The notes: a model not told the origin generated them from the sequence alone. A stretch of DNA of 40,419 nucleotides from Candidatus Hydrothermarchaeota archaeon (GCA_015521615.1 WANW01000053.1:1-40419); one strand, 5' to 3'; numbered from the stretch's first letter, positions 29,909-39,256 are shown. Numbers and translations are program-made.

Positions 29909-30520
29909 TCAGGTTGCATTCACCCTTACTGTGAACAGGTTATGGAGTACAGCGATGGCGAACAGCGCTGTTTCCTGTCTATCCTCTCTTCGCTGTCTAA
30001 TTTTTCCATCCGAACCTTCTTTTATCGGCAGAAAAGCCAGCTTCGCTCAGGTTTCGTTTAAAATATCTTTTCAGAAAATCTAAGGGCAAGCATGCTATCT
30101 TTCTCAGCACTCTGCTCCACTCCATTCCCAGTCTTGAGACATTCTTCTTTGGTATCACGTAGACAGCCACCTCCCTTCCAAATAACCTCAGCACCTCTCG
30201 TGAGGAGTAGTATTTGTCTAAGGGGATCGAATCTGCTTTAACTCCCAGTTTTTCCAGCATTCTAACAGCCTTATGGAAAGCTTCCATTTCTGAGTGCTTA
30301 GAATAGCCAAAGGCGACGTATAAGCCAGTTTCTATGTCCATGAACTTGAAGACGAAGCAGAAGTCTCTGCCCTTCTTTTCAGGGCTATTCCTGTAGTGCT
30401 TTTCTATGCTCAGCGAGTAGCCGGTGCCATCGCCGGAGAAGCTACCCGAGACGCCTTCTTCCTGCAGGAGAAGAACAAACAGATGAAGTGGAAATCGTGT
30501 ACGAAAAGAGAGTTACACCC
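29909..30520 (-). pseudogene. Truncated, frameshifted IS transposase remnant (DDE type)
   Basis: VSGSFSGDGTGYSLSIEKHYRNSPEKKGRDFCFVFKFMDIETGLYVAFGYSKHSEMEAF…DKYYSSREVL…RNLSEAGFSADKRRFGWK, then IRQRREDRQETALFAIAVLHNLFTVRVNAT* after removal of one A; no N-terminal region. Confidence 0.8.
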
Positions 30521-30574
30521 TTTATTATATATTTTTTATATATTTCTTTATGTGTTACGTTTTGAGCTTTATGC

Positions 30575-30832
30575 ATGGAAGTTATTCTTAGGATTCCAGG
30601 GGATGTTGTAGAAAATCTTCGACTGCCACCTGAGAATATAGAAGAAGAATTAAAAAAAGAACTCGCAATTATATTATATCAGAGGGGCATCCTGTCATCT
30701 GCAAAAGCCTGCAAACTTGCTGGATTGACAAGGTGGGAATTCGAGGATCTTCTAGGAAAAAGAAAAATCAGGAGACATTATACGGAGAAGGACTTAGAGG
30801 AAGACATTGAGTATGCAGTCAGTGGTGTGTGA
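30575..30832 (+). CDS. UPF0175 family antitoxin-like protein
   Basis: LKKELAIILYQRGILSSAKACKLAGLTRWEFEDLLGKRKIRRHYTEKDLEEDIEYA. Confidence 0.85.
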   Translation: MEVILRIPGDVVENLRLPPENIEEELKKELAIILYQRGILSSAKACKLAGLTRWEFEDLLGKRKIRRHYTEKDLEEDIEYAVSGV

Positions 30833-31310
30833 TTCCTCTGTGCTCATCCATCTGGCAAAAATAAAGAGACTCCACCTCCTCAAGGATTTTTACGGAAGCA
30901 TTGCAATAACGCCTGCTGTGTGGAGAGAAGTGGTTGAGGAGGGGAAAGATAGGGAGGATGTTAAACTAATTAAAAAAGCCTTTGATAACGGGTGGATAGC
31001 TGTGGATTCACCAGCTAACAAACCTCTTGTCAAAATTCTGGAGAGGCGCCTTCACCTAGGAGAAGCTGAAACAATCGCCCTGGCTGTGGAGAAGTCAGCT
31101 TTAGTTCTCCTAGATGAATCAGAAGGCAGGAGAGTTGCCGATGTTTATGGACTGAGGAAAACAGGGGTGGTAGGTATCCTACTCAAGGCTAAGCTGAAAG
31201 GAATAATACCTTCCCTTAAAAAAGAGCTGGACGCGCTGAGGTATAAAGCAGGGTTCTGGATAAGCGACGACCTCTATAGTAAAGCTCTGAAGTTTGCAGG
31301 AGAAGAATAG
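30813..31310 (+). CDS. DUF3368/PIN-domain putative toxin
   Basis: VVCDSSVLIHLAKIKRLHLLKDFYG…ITPAVWREVVEEG…LHLGEAETIALAVE…LLDESEGRRVADVYGL; overlaps the UPF0175 gene. Confidence 0.88.
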   Translation: MQSVVCDSSVLIHLAKIKRLHLLKDFYGSIAITPAVWREVVEEGKDREDVKLIKKAFDNGWIAVDSPANKPLVKILERRLHLGEAETIALAVEKSALVLLDESEGRRVADVYGLRKTGVVGILLKAKLKGIIPSLKKELDALRYKAGFWISDDLYSKALKFAGEE

Positions 31311-31331
31311 ACAAAACAGCTCAAAACATGC

Positions 31332-31682
31332 TCAAAAAAGCGGCGGGGCGTGGGTTGCGAGCAGAATCAGCTCCTCTTCGCCGGTATTCTCAATCCCATG
31401 CTCCTCTCCCGGCGGGACGAAGATATAGTCGCCCTCGCCTATGTCAACCCACTCCCCATTCACATAAGCTTTTCCCGTACCCTTTAAAATGTAGATGGAG
31501 TCCACCTCCTTCTCATGGAGGTGCACGCTGGCGGAGCTTCCAGGGGATATTTTCAGAATAGAGACGCTCACCTCAGAGTTTTTCTCGCTCGTTATGAGTT
31601 TTGCAATCTCTACTCCTGCGAACTTCGGATGAGGCTCAAACCTGATATCAGCACTTTTTATTAAAACACCCGCCATGCTCAC
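31332..31682 (-). CDS. Cupin-domain protein
   Basis: ISPGSSASVHLHEKEVDSIYILKGTGKAYVNGEWVDIGEGDYIFVPPGEEHGIENTG. Confidence 0.9.
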   Translation of the reverse strand: MSMAGVLIKSADIRFEPHPKFAGVEIAKLITSEKNSEVSVSILKISPGSSASVHLHEKEVDSIYILKGTGKAYVNGEWVDIGEGDYIFVPPGEEHGIENTGEEELILLATHAPPLF

Positions 31683-32752
31683 TCCGCCCTGAGGAAATAG
31701 GTGCTCTCCCCGGAGGTGTCCATCTTATCCACAGAGGCAAAGGCTGCACTGAGCTCCTCCTCGCTCAGATTGCTCGCAGCGTTCAGCATCTCCTCCACCT
31801 GCTTATACTCGTGCTCAAGGAAGAGCTTCGCAAGCTTTGCCATAGCTCTGTAAAAGTCCATCTCCACTATCTCTTCACTCTTATACTTCTCCACGTCGCG
31901 CACGTCACCATGGTACTTGAGCGCTATGCCCACTTTGAAATCATCATTCGCGACGTCGTCGAAGAGGTAGGGCAGCCAGAGGATCATGTGCTCATGAATG
32001 AACTTCTTCTGACGCTCCAGGGCGAGAAGTGCCTTTTCCCTGTCACCGGCTTTCCAGGCTTCTATCTCATCCTCCAGCAGGCGGAAGGCAAACTCCAGCT
32101 CGAGCTTGGCCTCATCGGGTGGCAGATTGCCACGTGACTTGTCCAGGATGTAGCCCGCCTCGCGGTACAGGTTCTTTACCTCAGCTGTCAAATCACCCAT
32201 TATCTGCTTCTCACTTCTATACACCGACTCGTGCCCCGAGATGTATGGCATAAGGTCGTCGTCAAAGATTGTAAAGCGCTCCGCCTCCAGTTCGCGCCTG
32301 AACTTCTTGGGCTTCATATCAGCAAAGGCGTTACGGAATCGCTCCAGAGCTAGAAAATGCTCCTCAAGCAGATTCTCGGGAATAAGCTTGCCCAGAGCAG
32401 AGCGGAGCTTTTCCATGTACTCCCCGCTCAGGACCTCCTCCGCCAGCGCTGGAGAAATCTCCGTAAAAGCACGAAAAATCTGGAAGTATGCATCCCGCCT
32501 GGCAGTGGCAAGTTCTGCATAACTCTTTGCGTCGTGAGGAGTTGCAGGAGTGCGCTGAATGTTTGGCTTTCTGTTCTCTATTAGAGCAATCCAGTGATCT
32601 TTATCCTTCACATTCATCGCATGGATCCAGAAAAGATAGTTATACTTCTTGAGCAGGTTCTTCCAGTCCTTTGCCAGCTCTGGGTCAAAGTACCACTTTA
32701 TGTAGTCATTCCTCTCAAATATATCCTTGGGCTCTCTCGGCAAGGTTAACAC
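31679..32752 (-). CDS. TorD/DmsD-like molybdoenzyme chaperone
   Basis: Helical protein: ATARRDAYFQIFRAFTEISPALAEEVLSGEYMEKL…ELEFAFRLLEDEIEAWKAGDREKALLALERQKKFIHEHMILWLPYLFDDV; located in the molybdoenzyme operon. Confidence 0.75.
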   Translation of the reverse strand: MLTLPREPKDIFERNDYIKWYFDPELAKDWKNLLKKYNYLFWIHAMNVKDKDHWIALIENRKPNIQRTPATPHDAKSYAELATARRDAYFQIFRAFTEISPALAEEVLSGEYMEKLRSALGKLIPENLLEEHFLALERFRNAFADMKPKKFRRELEAERFTIFDDDLMPYISGHESVYRSEKQIMGDLTAEVKNLYREAGYILDKSRGNLPPDEAKLELEFAFRLLEDEIEAWKAGDREKALLALERQKKFIHEHMILWLPYLFDDVANDDFKVGIALKYHGDVRDVEKYKSEEIVEMDFYRAMAKLAKLFLEHEYKQVEEMLNAASNLSEEELSAAFASVDKMDTSGESTYFLRAE

Positions 32753-32797
32753 CTCTTCTCAAATTATAAACCAAAAACGAGGGAAAGGAAAACTGAA

Positions 32798-33634
32798 TCA
32801 GTGCCTCTCCTCTGGCGCCGGCTCCGGGAAGTCGTCGCCAGGTAATGCATAGTATACAGAGCCCACACGTATAATACGCCTGTTCTCCGCCTTCTTTTCA
32901 ATAACCTTCTTCACGTCCTTATAGTATCCGAAGGTCATAGCCTCTGTGGAACACTTGGTTGCGCAGGCGCTCCACAGACCCTCGTAGGTAATGCTCTCCA
33001 CACCACGACCAACTTCTGCAAGCTTCTTACCCGAAAGGGGCTCTCCCTTCTCATCTACAAGCCTGCCCTTGTTGTCCCGCTTTATGTTGCCAACCTCATC
33101 CGCCACGGGAAGGCGTACCTCTCCGCCATGCTTGTATGTATAGCGGTAGATCTTCTGAAGCTCTTCTTTAGTGTAGGTCCTGCGATAATCCACACGCTGC
33201 ATGCAGAAGTTGCATTTCACCACCCTACCAGTGCGAGAGTCATACTGAGGGGCACCATAGGGGCAAGCCTGCATGCAGCGCTTGCAGCCTATGCACGCTT
33301 CGCTGTCAACAAAGACAATACCATCCCTGGCACGCTTCTGCATGGCTCCAGTCGGGCACGCCTCAACACAGGGCGCGGGGTTGCAGTGATAGCACAGCAT
33401 AGGAATGTAGAGAGTCTTAACCCTGCCAAGCACCTTCCTTGGTCCAACCTGAATAACACGTATCAGGCGAGGACCCATGCTCAGGTCATGCTCCAGCTTG
33501 CAGGATGTTTCACAGGAAAAACAGCCTATACAGCGTTTTAAATCGATAAGCATAACAACAGTATTATCACTCGGCTCACGCTGATCAACCTCATACATAC
33601 TAAAAGCTTCATCAAACACCTCTACACTTGCCAT
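32798..33634 (-). CDS. 4Fe-4S ferredoxin-type subunit (DmsB/PsrB-like), copy 2, with a long insertion
   Basis: CIGCFSCETSCKLEHD, CYHCNPAPCVEACPTGAM, CIGCKRCMQACPYGAPQ, CNFCMQRVD…ACATKCSTEAM. Confidence 0.92.
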   Translation of the reverse strand: MASVEVFDEAFSMYEVDQREPSDNTVVMLIDLKRCIGCFSCETSCKLEHDLSMGPRLIRVIQVGPRKVLGRVKTLYIPMLCYHCNPAPCVEACPTGAMQKRARDGIVFVDSEACIGCKRCMQACPYGAPQYDSRTGRVVKCNFCMQRVDYRRTYTKEELQKIYRYTYKHGGEVRLPVADEVGNIKRDNKGRLVDEKGEPLSGKKLAEVGRGVESITYEGLWSACATKCSTEAMTFGYYKDVKKVIEKKAENRRIIRVGSVYYALPGDDFPEPAPEERH

Positions 33635-33936
33635 TACTCCTTCCTCCTGGGTTTAAGCATGTCCTCAGGCAGAACATTGTGACGTTCTGGATAAGCTGAA
33701 GCAGGAGAGACCATTATCTCATCCTTATCTCCCCAGAAATAAGCATACACAGTCTCAAGAGCACGAATCTCCCTTACAGCAGTGAGACCATACTTCCAGT
33801 TAGGATTTTTTATAATGCTCTTTTTAATCACATCAGGAACAACACCCTCAAGGGCCTTCTTCTGAGCCTCATCAAGCTCTCCACGATAACCCTTCGTCTT
33901 TGCCAATTCAGTATCCTCCTGTGAAAAGTAAACCAA
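33634..33936 (-). CDS. 100-aa conserved-looking operon protein, C-terminus resembling the tail of Fe-S subunit copy 1
   Basis: KDEIMVSPASAYPERHNVLPEDMLKPRRKE versus TDLLTSPAYAFPERALFIPRIRLKPGKLPE in copy 1; stop overlaps the next start. Confidence 0.7.
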   Translation of the reverse strand: MVYFSQEDTELAKTKGYRGELDEAQKKALEGVVPDVIKKSIIKNPNWKYGLTAVREIRALETVYAYFWGDKDEIMVSPASAYPERHNVLPEDMLKPRRKE

Positions 33937-33967
33937 AAATCAAAAATAAAAGGGCTTTGGAAAGCCC

Positions 33968-34752
33968 CTACTTCTGCTTCTTCAGGAACACTGGCTTTGT
34001 CACTTCGGTTACGCGCTCAGGCAGCTTGCCAGGCTTGAGGCGTATCCTGGGTATGAACAGTGCACGCTCCGGGAATGCATAGGCCGGCGAGGTCAGCAGG
34101 TCGGTGTCTGCCTTGTCATTGAAGAACACTCTCGCAAGGCGGATAGCATCCTTCTCGCGGAAGTATGTCATTATGTCCGCAGGGTTGCCTATGTACAGGC
34201 AGTGGGTGGAGCACTTGGTCACACAGGCCGGCTGCAGACCCTTGTCGATACGGTGCATGCAGTAGTCGCACTTTATTACCTTGCCGGTTCGAGAATCCCA
34301 CTGCGGCGCACCGAAGGGACAAGCCTGCATACAGCGCTTGCAGCCTATGCACTTCTCACTGTCCACAAAGACAATGCCGTCCTTGGCGCGCTTTGTCATT
34401 GCGCCTGTGGGGCAGGCTTCCACACACGCTGCATGGCCGCACATGAAGCAGTTCATGGGGATGTACATCGCCTTGGTATGGCGACCCACCTTCTTGGGCC
34501 CCACCTGGATGACACGCATCCTGCGCGGCCCCATGGGGTCGTCATGCTCCAGCTTGCACGCTGTTTCGCAGGCGAAGCAGCCTATGCAGCGCTTGAGGTC
34601 GACAAACATGGTAATGTGGTCTGGGGGGATGCCCCAGACGCTGGCAGCCTGTGCCTCGTAAAGACCAATCTTCCTGTTTCTCTCGAGACCCTGCCTGGCA
34701 GTCTCCTGGTCAACGTTGAGAAGGGGACCCTTATCGGAGAATACCTCATCCA
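33968..34752 (-). CDS. 4Fe-4S ferredoxin-type subunit (DmsB/PsrB-like), copy 1
   Basis: CIGCFACETACKLEHDD, CFMCGHAACVEACPTGAM, CIGCKRCMQACPFGAPQ, CDYCMHRIDKGLQPACVTKCSTHC; MDEVFSD start. Confidence 0.93.
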
Positions 34753-34763
34753 TCTCAATCACC

Positions 34764-37259
34764 TCACTTGGTCTCCCACTTCTCACGCGGCACACCTACG
34801 TAGTAGATGCCGCTGCCCTTCTGGATGAACCTGGTGTAGGTACCCAGATTGACAGTGGGCTCCTTCTCCGGGTCAAGGTAATCCTTGGGTGTGCGCTTGA
34901 CCTTGGCAAGGAACTCCTTGGTCTTCTCCACTGCCTTGTCGGGATCGTCGCCCAGGCGGTACACGCGCACAAGGTTGCACTTGTACTGAGCCTGGGTGTA
35001 GAAGGGATCCTTCACAGTGTCGTCCACGAGCTCGTTGATGTTGCTGTACGGATAGAAGGGCTGATACTTGTCGAAGCCCTCGGGGCCCCAGACCTCGCCC
35101 TCGTCAACCATCTCGTTGACCCAGGCGGGGCCTATCACCTTACCGTAGTCGTTCTCGCACACAACAGTGTCACCATCGCGTATGCCAAGTGCCTTTGCAA
35201 GCTCTGTATGGATGTTTATGAACCTGTGAGGTTCAAGCTCAACCATCCACGGCCACCAGTGACCCATCTCGTGGAAGTGTGCCACGAGTCTGCCTGTGCA
35301 CAGGATGAGCGGGTACTTCTCCCACAGGTCGGGCCTGGCCACAGGAGCATTGCTGGGCTCGATGTGTATCGGCAGCGGATACCAGCCGATCTGCTCCAGA
35401 GCTCTGCTGTAAATCTCCACCTTGCCGCTTGGTGTCGGGAAGCGCTTGTCAGTGCCTGGGTAGTTCACACCCTCCTTGTACATTATCCACTGGGCACCGC
35501 GTATAGTCGCTTCGGGATCGGAGTACATCATGGCCTCGTCCTTTGTCTCAGCAGGCCACATCACACCGCCCTTCGGGGACATCTCGGGATCCATGAGCTC
35601 CACGGTTATGCCGGCGACAAAGCTCTCCTGAGCGTGGAACCAGTTCTGGCACACGCGCTCGTCAATCTCATGGGTTGTGCCCGGATACTTGGGATCCTCA
35701 GGCAAGGGGTTGCCGAACACGTCCTTCTTTGCCCACCAGCTCTTGCCATCAGGAGCATAGTAGGCCTCGGCGAACTCAAAGCGCTTCGCCAGGCCGGCCC
35801 AGAAGTCTATGTCGGCGCGGCACTCCCACTGGCGCTCTATAATCTGGTTGTGCCACTGCACGTGGCGGTTGTTGCCGTGGTGCACCACACCTTCGTGCTC
35901 AAAGAAGCTGGTTATTGGAAACGCCGCGTGCATCCAGCTCATGGTCTCGTTGGGGTGGAAGCTCAGGTGCACACCGCAGTACAGGTTCTTCATGTACTCT
36001 CTTACCTTGTTGTTGTTCGGCCACTGCACTATGTGGTTTCCATTCCAGATGAGACCCTTGACAGGGTAGGGCTTGCCGGTGTAGCCGGGGTTGATTGTGC
36101 ACGCGCTTGATGTGTCACCCCAGGGTATAATCTTGTCAGCAAGCTGCGGCTCCTTTATCTTCGCCACATACTCCTTCAGGTCCTTGCCGGCGCTGAGCAC
36201 AGGGCGGCAGTTGTGGAGCCAGTTCCAGCCTCCTCCCTTAACGCCCACGTTACCGGTTATAGCTACGAGTATCTGGTAGGCGGCATTGCCATTACCGGCG
36301 TTGTACTGCTGCGCAGTACCTAAGCAGCCTGTGAAGTGGGTCCTCCTGGGATAGGCAATCCACTCAGCAGCCTTGCGTATGTCCTCCGCAGGAACCCAGG
36401 TGATGTTCTCAGCCTTCTCTGGTGTATAGTCCTTAACCAGCTCCTTGTACTTCTCAAAGCCCACCGTCCAGCGAGCTATAAAGTCCTTGTCAATTCCGTC
36501 AATCTCATAGATAAGCACGTGGGCAAGCGCATTCGCCAGGTAGCAGTCGGTGGTCGGGCGCAGGCGCAGTGCAAGGTCCGCCTTAGCCATGGTGGCATTG
36601 AAGCGCGGGTCTATGACTATCATCTTGGCACCATTGCGGTCCTGCGCCTCGATGAACCACTTCATGGTTATTACTTCCAGTGCCGCGGCATTGGCACCGG
36701 AGATGAATATGGTATCGCTGTTCATCGCGTCCTGGCAGGGGTTCATCAAGCGAAGGAACTCCTTGGCACCAAATACGTACTGACCCCTCGCTCCAGGCGA
36801 CTCACAGCAAAGCGGCCCCTGGCCGTAGATGTTCGGAGTACCGTACATCGCCAGGAATCTTGAGCCGCCCAGCTTGTTACCGTAGCTGCTTCTTCCAGTG
36901 CGGTGACACGCTACGGTATGGGCACCCCACTTCTCACGGATGTACTTAAGGCGGTCTGCGACGAAGTCAAGAGCTTCGTCCCAGGTGACGCGCCTGAACT
37001 TTCCGTTTACATTGTCCTCTCTAATAACAGGATACTTGGCGCGCAGGGGGTTATATGCATGCTGGTAGTTCGCAGTACCTTTGGGGCAAAGGGAGCCGTA
37101 GTTCTGCGGATGCTCGTCGTCACCCCAGATATCGACTATTCTGCCATCCTTGAGGTACACCTTCAACCCGCAACCGCTTTCGCACATGTTGTCGCAGGTG
37201 GTGTACCTGATGGTATCGTAGTCCTTTACGGACTCCGACACTCTCCTCAATACTACCAC
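34764..37259 (-). CDS. Molybdopterin (bis-MGD) oxidoreductase catalytic subunit, DMSO reductase superfamily, no obvious TAT signal
   Basis: TTCDNMCESGCGLKVYLKDGRIVDIWGD…YGSLCPKG Fe-S motif; RRVTWDEALDFVADRL; molybdopterin dinucleotide-binding C-terminal domain. Confidence 0.93.
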   Translation of the reverse strand: MVVLRRVSESVKDYDTIRYTTCDNMCESGCGLKVYLKDGRIVDIWGDDEHPQNYGSLCPKGTANYQHAYNPLRAKYPVIREDNVNGKFRRVTWDEALDFVADRLKYIREKWGAHTVACHRTGRSSYGNKLGGSRFLAMYGTPNIYGQGPLCCESPGARGQYVFGAKEFLRLMNPCQDAMNSDTIFISGANAAALEVITMKWFIEAQDRNGAKMIVIDPRFNATMAKADLALRLRPTTDCYLANALAHVLIYEIDGIDKDFIARWTVGFEKYKELVKDYTPEKAENITWVPAEDIRKAAEWIAYPRRTHFTGCLGTAQQYNAGNGNAAYQILVAITGNVGVKGGGWNWLHNCRPVLSAGKDLKEYVAKIKEPQLADKIIPWGDTSSACTINPGYTGKPYPVKGLIWNGNHIVQWPNNNKVREYMKNLYCGVHLSFHPNETMSWMHAAFPITSFFEHEGVVHHGNNRHVQWHNQIIERQWECRADIDFWAGLAKRFEFAEAYYAPDGKSWWAKKDVFGNPLPEDPKYPGTTHEIDERVCQNWFHAQESFVAGITVELMDPEMSPKGGVMWPAETKDEAMMYSDPEATIRGAQWIMYKEGVNYPGTDKRFPTPSGKVEIYSRALEQIGWYPLPIHIEPSNAPVARPDLWEKYPLILCTGRLVAHFHEMGHWWPWMVELEPHRFINIHTELAKALGIRDGDTVVCENDYGKVIGPAWVNEMVDEGEVWGPEGFDKYQPFYPYSNINELVDDTVKDPFYTQAQYKCNLVRVYRLGDDPDKAVEKTKEFLAKVKRTPKDYLDPEKEPTVNLGTYTRFIQKGSGIYYVGVPREKWETK

Positions 37260-37294
37260 TTTTTCACCTCCAACCTTTCCGTTGTTACCATACT

Positions 37295-37322
37295 GCGTGG
37301 GCTTGTAAAAACTACCCCACGC
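37295..37322. repeat. Inverted repeat GCGTGGG-N14-CCCACGC between the molybdoenzyme operon and mobA
   Basis: Perfect 7-bp arms at 37295-37301 and 37316-37322. Confidence 0.6.
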
Positions 37323-37388
37323 GACTTCGCTGTAACCTTTTAATCATTAATACTTCACCCTATATATACTTTTTTATCCGGGGCGAAA

Positions 37389-38018
37389 TTGGGCATGGAG
37401 ATGCACAACCGTTGTAAAAAAATGCAGTGCACCGCGGTTATAATCGCCGGCGGGCAGAGCAGAAGAATGGGGATAGATAAGAGATTTTTAACAATTGGAG
37501 AAGAGAGCTTTATTGAACGCATGCTAAGGCTAGCATCAAGCTTTGCTAGAGAAGTTATTGTTTCCCTGGCAACTGAAGAGCAGGCGTCGAAGTTAGGCAC
37601 CGGTGATAATTTTAAGGTGGTGCTGGATGAAAATCCGGGAAAAGGTCCTGCTTATGCCCTGACCACAGCCGCAAAGCATGCAAGCTATGAGTACATCGCT
37701 GTAATGCCCGTTGATTCTCCTCTGCTGGAACCTGAATTATACTACCTACTTATGCGAGAGGTCCGGGGTTACGACGCGGCAGTACCTGTGGTCAGAGGCT
37801 TTGCCGAGCCCCTGCATGCAGTTTATTCTACAAGTGCACTCCTGTCAAAGGCACAAGCAGGGTCGAAGAGCATGATGGCACTTCTAACCCTGCTCAACGT
37901 TAATTTTGTACCCGAGGAAAAGCTCAGCAGTGCCGGTATAGAGATGTTGAGCTTCCTTAATGTTAACACGCCTGAGGAATACAAAAAACTTAGAGAAAAG
38001 GTGAAAAAATGCAGGTGA
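37389..38018 (+). CDS. mobA: Molybdenum cofactor guanylyltransferase (start may be 37422)
   Basis: TAVIIAGGQSRRMGIDKRFLTIG; AVMPVDSPLLEPELY; PLHAVYS. Confidence 0.92.
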   Translation: MGMEMHNRCKKMQCTAVIIAGGQSRRMGIDKRFLTIGEESFIERMLRLASSFAREVIVSLATEEQASKLGTGDNFKVVLDENPGKGPAYALTTAAKHASYEYIAVMPVDSPLLEPELYYLLMREVRGYDAAVPVVRGFAEPLHAVYSTSALLSKAQAGSKSMMALLTLLNVNFVPEEKLSSAGIEMLSFLNVNTPEEYKKLREKVKKCR

Positions 38019-39256
38019 GAGGCAAGGGCTTTTACAGCCTGACATCAGTTAGCGAAGCACTGAAGAAGCTACTTTCAGATATTCGCGTACTGGATGAGGA
38101 GGAAATTCTCCTCGAAGATGCGACTGGCAGGGTGCTCGCCAGTGATATTGTTGCAGAGAGGGACAATCCCCCCTTCGATCGTGCTGCAATGGATGGATTC
38201 GCCGTCCGTGGGGAGGACACCTTCGGCGCAAGTCAGGCAAACCCCATATATTTTAGAATAATAGGAGAGGTGCTTACTGGGCAGAACTTCGATGGCGAGG
38301 TTCGTGAGTATGAGGCTGTGCGAATAACCACCGGTGCACCTTTGCCTAGAGGCGCAGATGCCGTGGTGATGCTGGAGCATGTAAATGAGCTTGGAGATGA
38401 GATCGAAGTCGTTAAAGCAGCACCACCTGGAAAAAATGTTTCACTGCGCGGGGAGGATTATAAGAAGGGTGAGACGCTGCTAAAGCGCGGTCGTATGCTG
38501 AACCCCCAGGAAATAGCCATACTTGCCTCTCTCGGATTGCGCAGGGTCAGGGTCTTCCGGAGACCCAGAGTCGGGATAATTTCAACCGGAGATGAAATTA
38601 AAGAGCCTGGTGAGGAGCTGAAAGAGGGGCAGATTTACGACATTAACAGCTTTGCCCTGGCTGCGTTGTGCAGCACAACAGGCGCAATTCCAAAACGCCT
38701 GGGAGTTGTGAAGGACGAGTACAAAGCGATGAGACATGCAATAGAGGCAGGATTGGACAATGACGTCCTGCTGATAAGCGGCGCCACCTCTGTGGGCAAG
38801 CGGGATGTGGTGCCTGAGATAGTACGTGAACTCGGCAAAGTTTTGGTGCACGGCATAGCGATGCGCCCCGGCGAGCCCACAGGCTTTGGTTATATAGGAG
38901 ACACCCTTGTGTTCATGCTACCCGGTTACCCGGTTGCAAGCATAGTCGCCTTTGAAACTTTCGTCCGCCCTGCGCTGCAGGCTATGCAGGGACTTAAGCC
39001 AGAGATGCCCTATCCTGCGATTCGTGCAAGGCTGCGCAGAAAGATACCCTCTGAACTGGGGAGACGCGACTTTGTTCGCGTTCGTGTTGAGAGGTCAGAA
39101 GAGGGCTATGAGGTTGAACCCATAAGAACCTCTGGCTCCGGGATTGTTTCCAGCCTTGTTCGTGGGGATGGGTTTGTAATTGTGCCAGAGAATACGGAGG
39201 GCATAGAGAAGGGCGAGGTGGTAGAGGTTAGGCTTTTCAGAAGTCTGGAGAGGTAG
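38009..39256 (+). CDS. moeA: Molybdopterin molybdenumtransferase MoeA
   Basis: DNPPFDRAAMDGFAVR; ITTGAPLPRGADAVVMLE; IISTGDEI; MRPGEPTGFGYIGDTLVFMLPGYPVAS. Confidence 0.96.
   Translation: MQVRGKGFYSLTSVSEALKKLLSDIRVLDEEEILLEDATGRVLASDIVAERDNPPFDRAAMDGFAVRGEDTFGASQANPIYFRIIGEVLTGQNFDGEVREYEAVRITTGAPLPRGADAVVMLEHVNELGDEIEVVKAAPPGKNVSLRGEDYKKGETLLKRGRMLNPQEIAILASLGLRRVRVFRRPRVGIISTGDEIKEPGEELKEGQIYDINSFALAALCSTTGAIPKRLGVVKDEYKAMRHAIEAGLDNDVLLISGATSVGKRDVVPEIVRELGKVLVHGIAMRPGEPTGFGYIGDTLVFMLPGYPVASIVAFETFVRPALQAMQGLKPEMPYPAIRARLRRKIPSELGRRDFVRVRVERSEEGYEVEPIRTSGSGIVSSLVRGDGFVIVPENTEGIEKGEVVEVRLFRSLER

Noticed and set aside
34716-36110. 464-aa plus-strand ORF opposite the molybdoenzyme catalytic gene
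   Set aside because: Antisense shadow of a strongly supported CDS in GC-biased sequence; low-complexity His/Leu/Val-rich translation with no recognisable motif.
24886-37259. Functional link between the AAA+/VWA/chaperonin operon and the molybdoenzyme operon
   Set aside because: They are on opposite strands and separated by an IS remnant and a toxin-antitoxin pair; proximity alone is not evidence.
37518-37540. ATGCTA-aggc-TAGCAT palindrome resembling the aroA' operator half-sites
   Set aside because: Lies inside mobA coding sequence, encodes conserved-looking residues, different spacing; likely coincidence.
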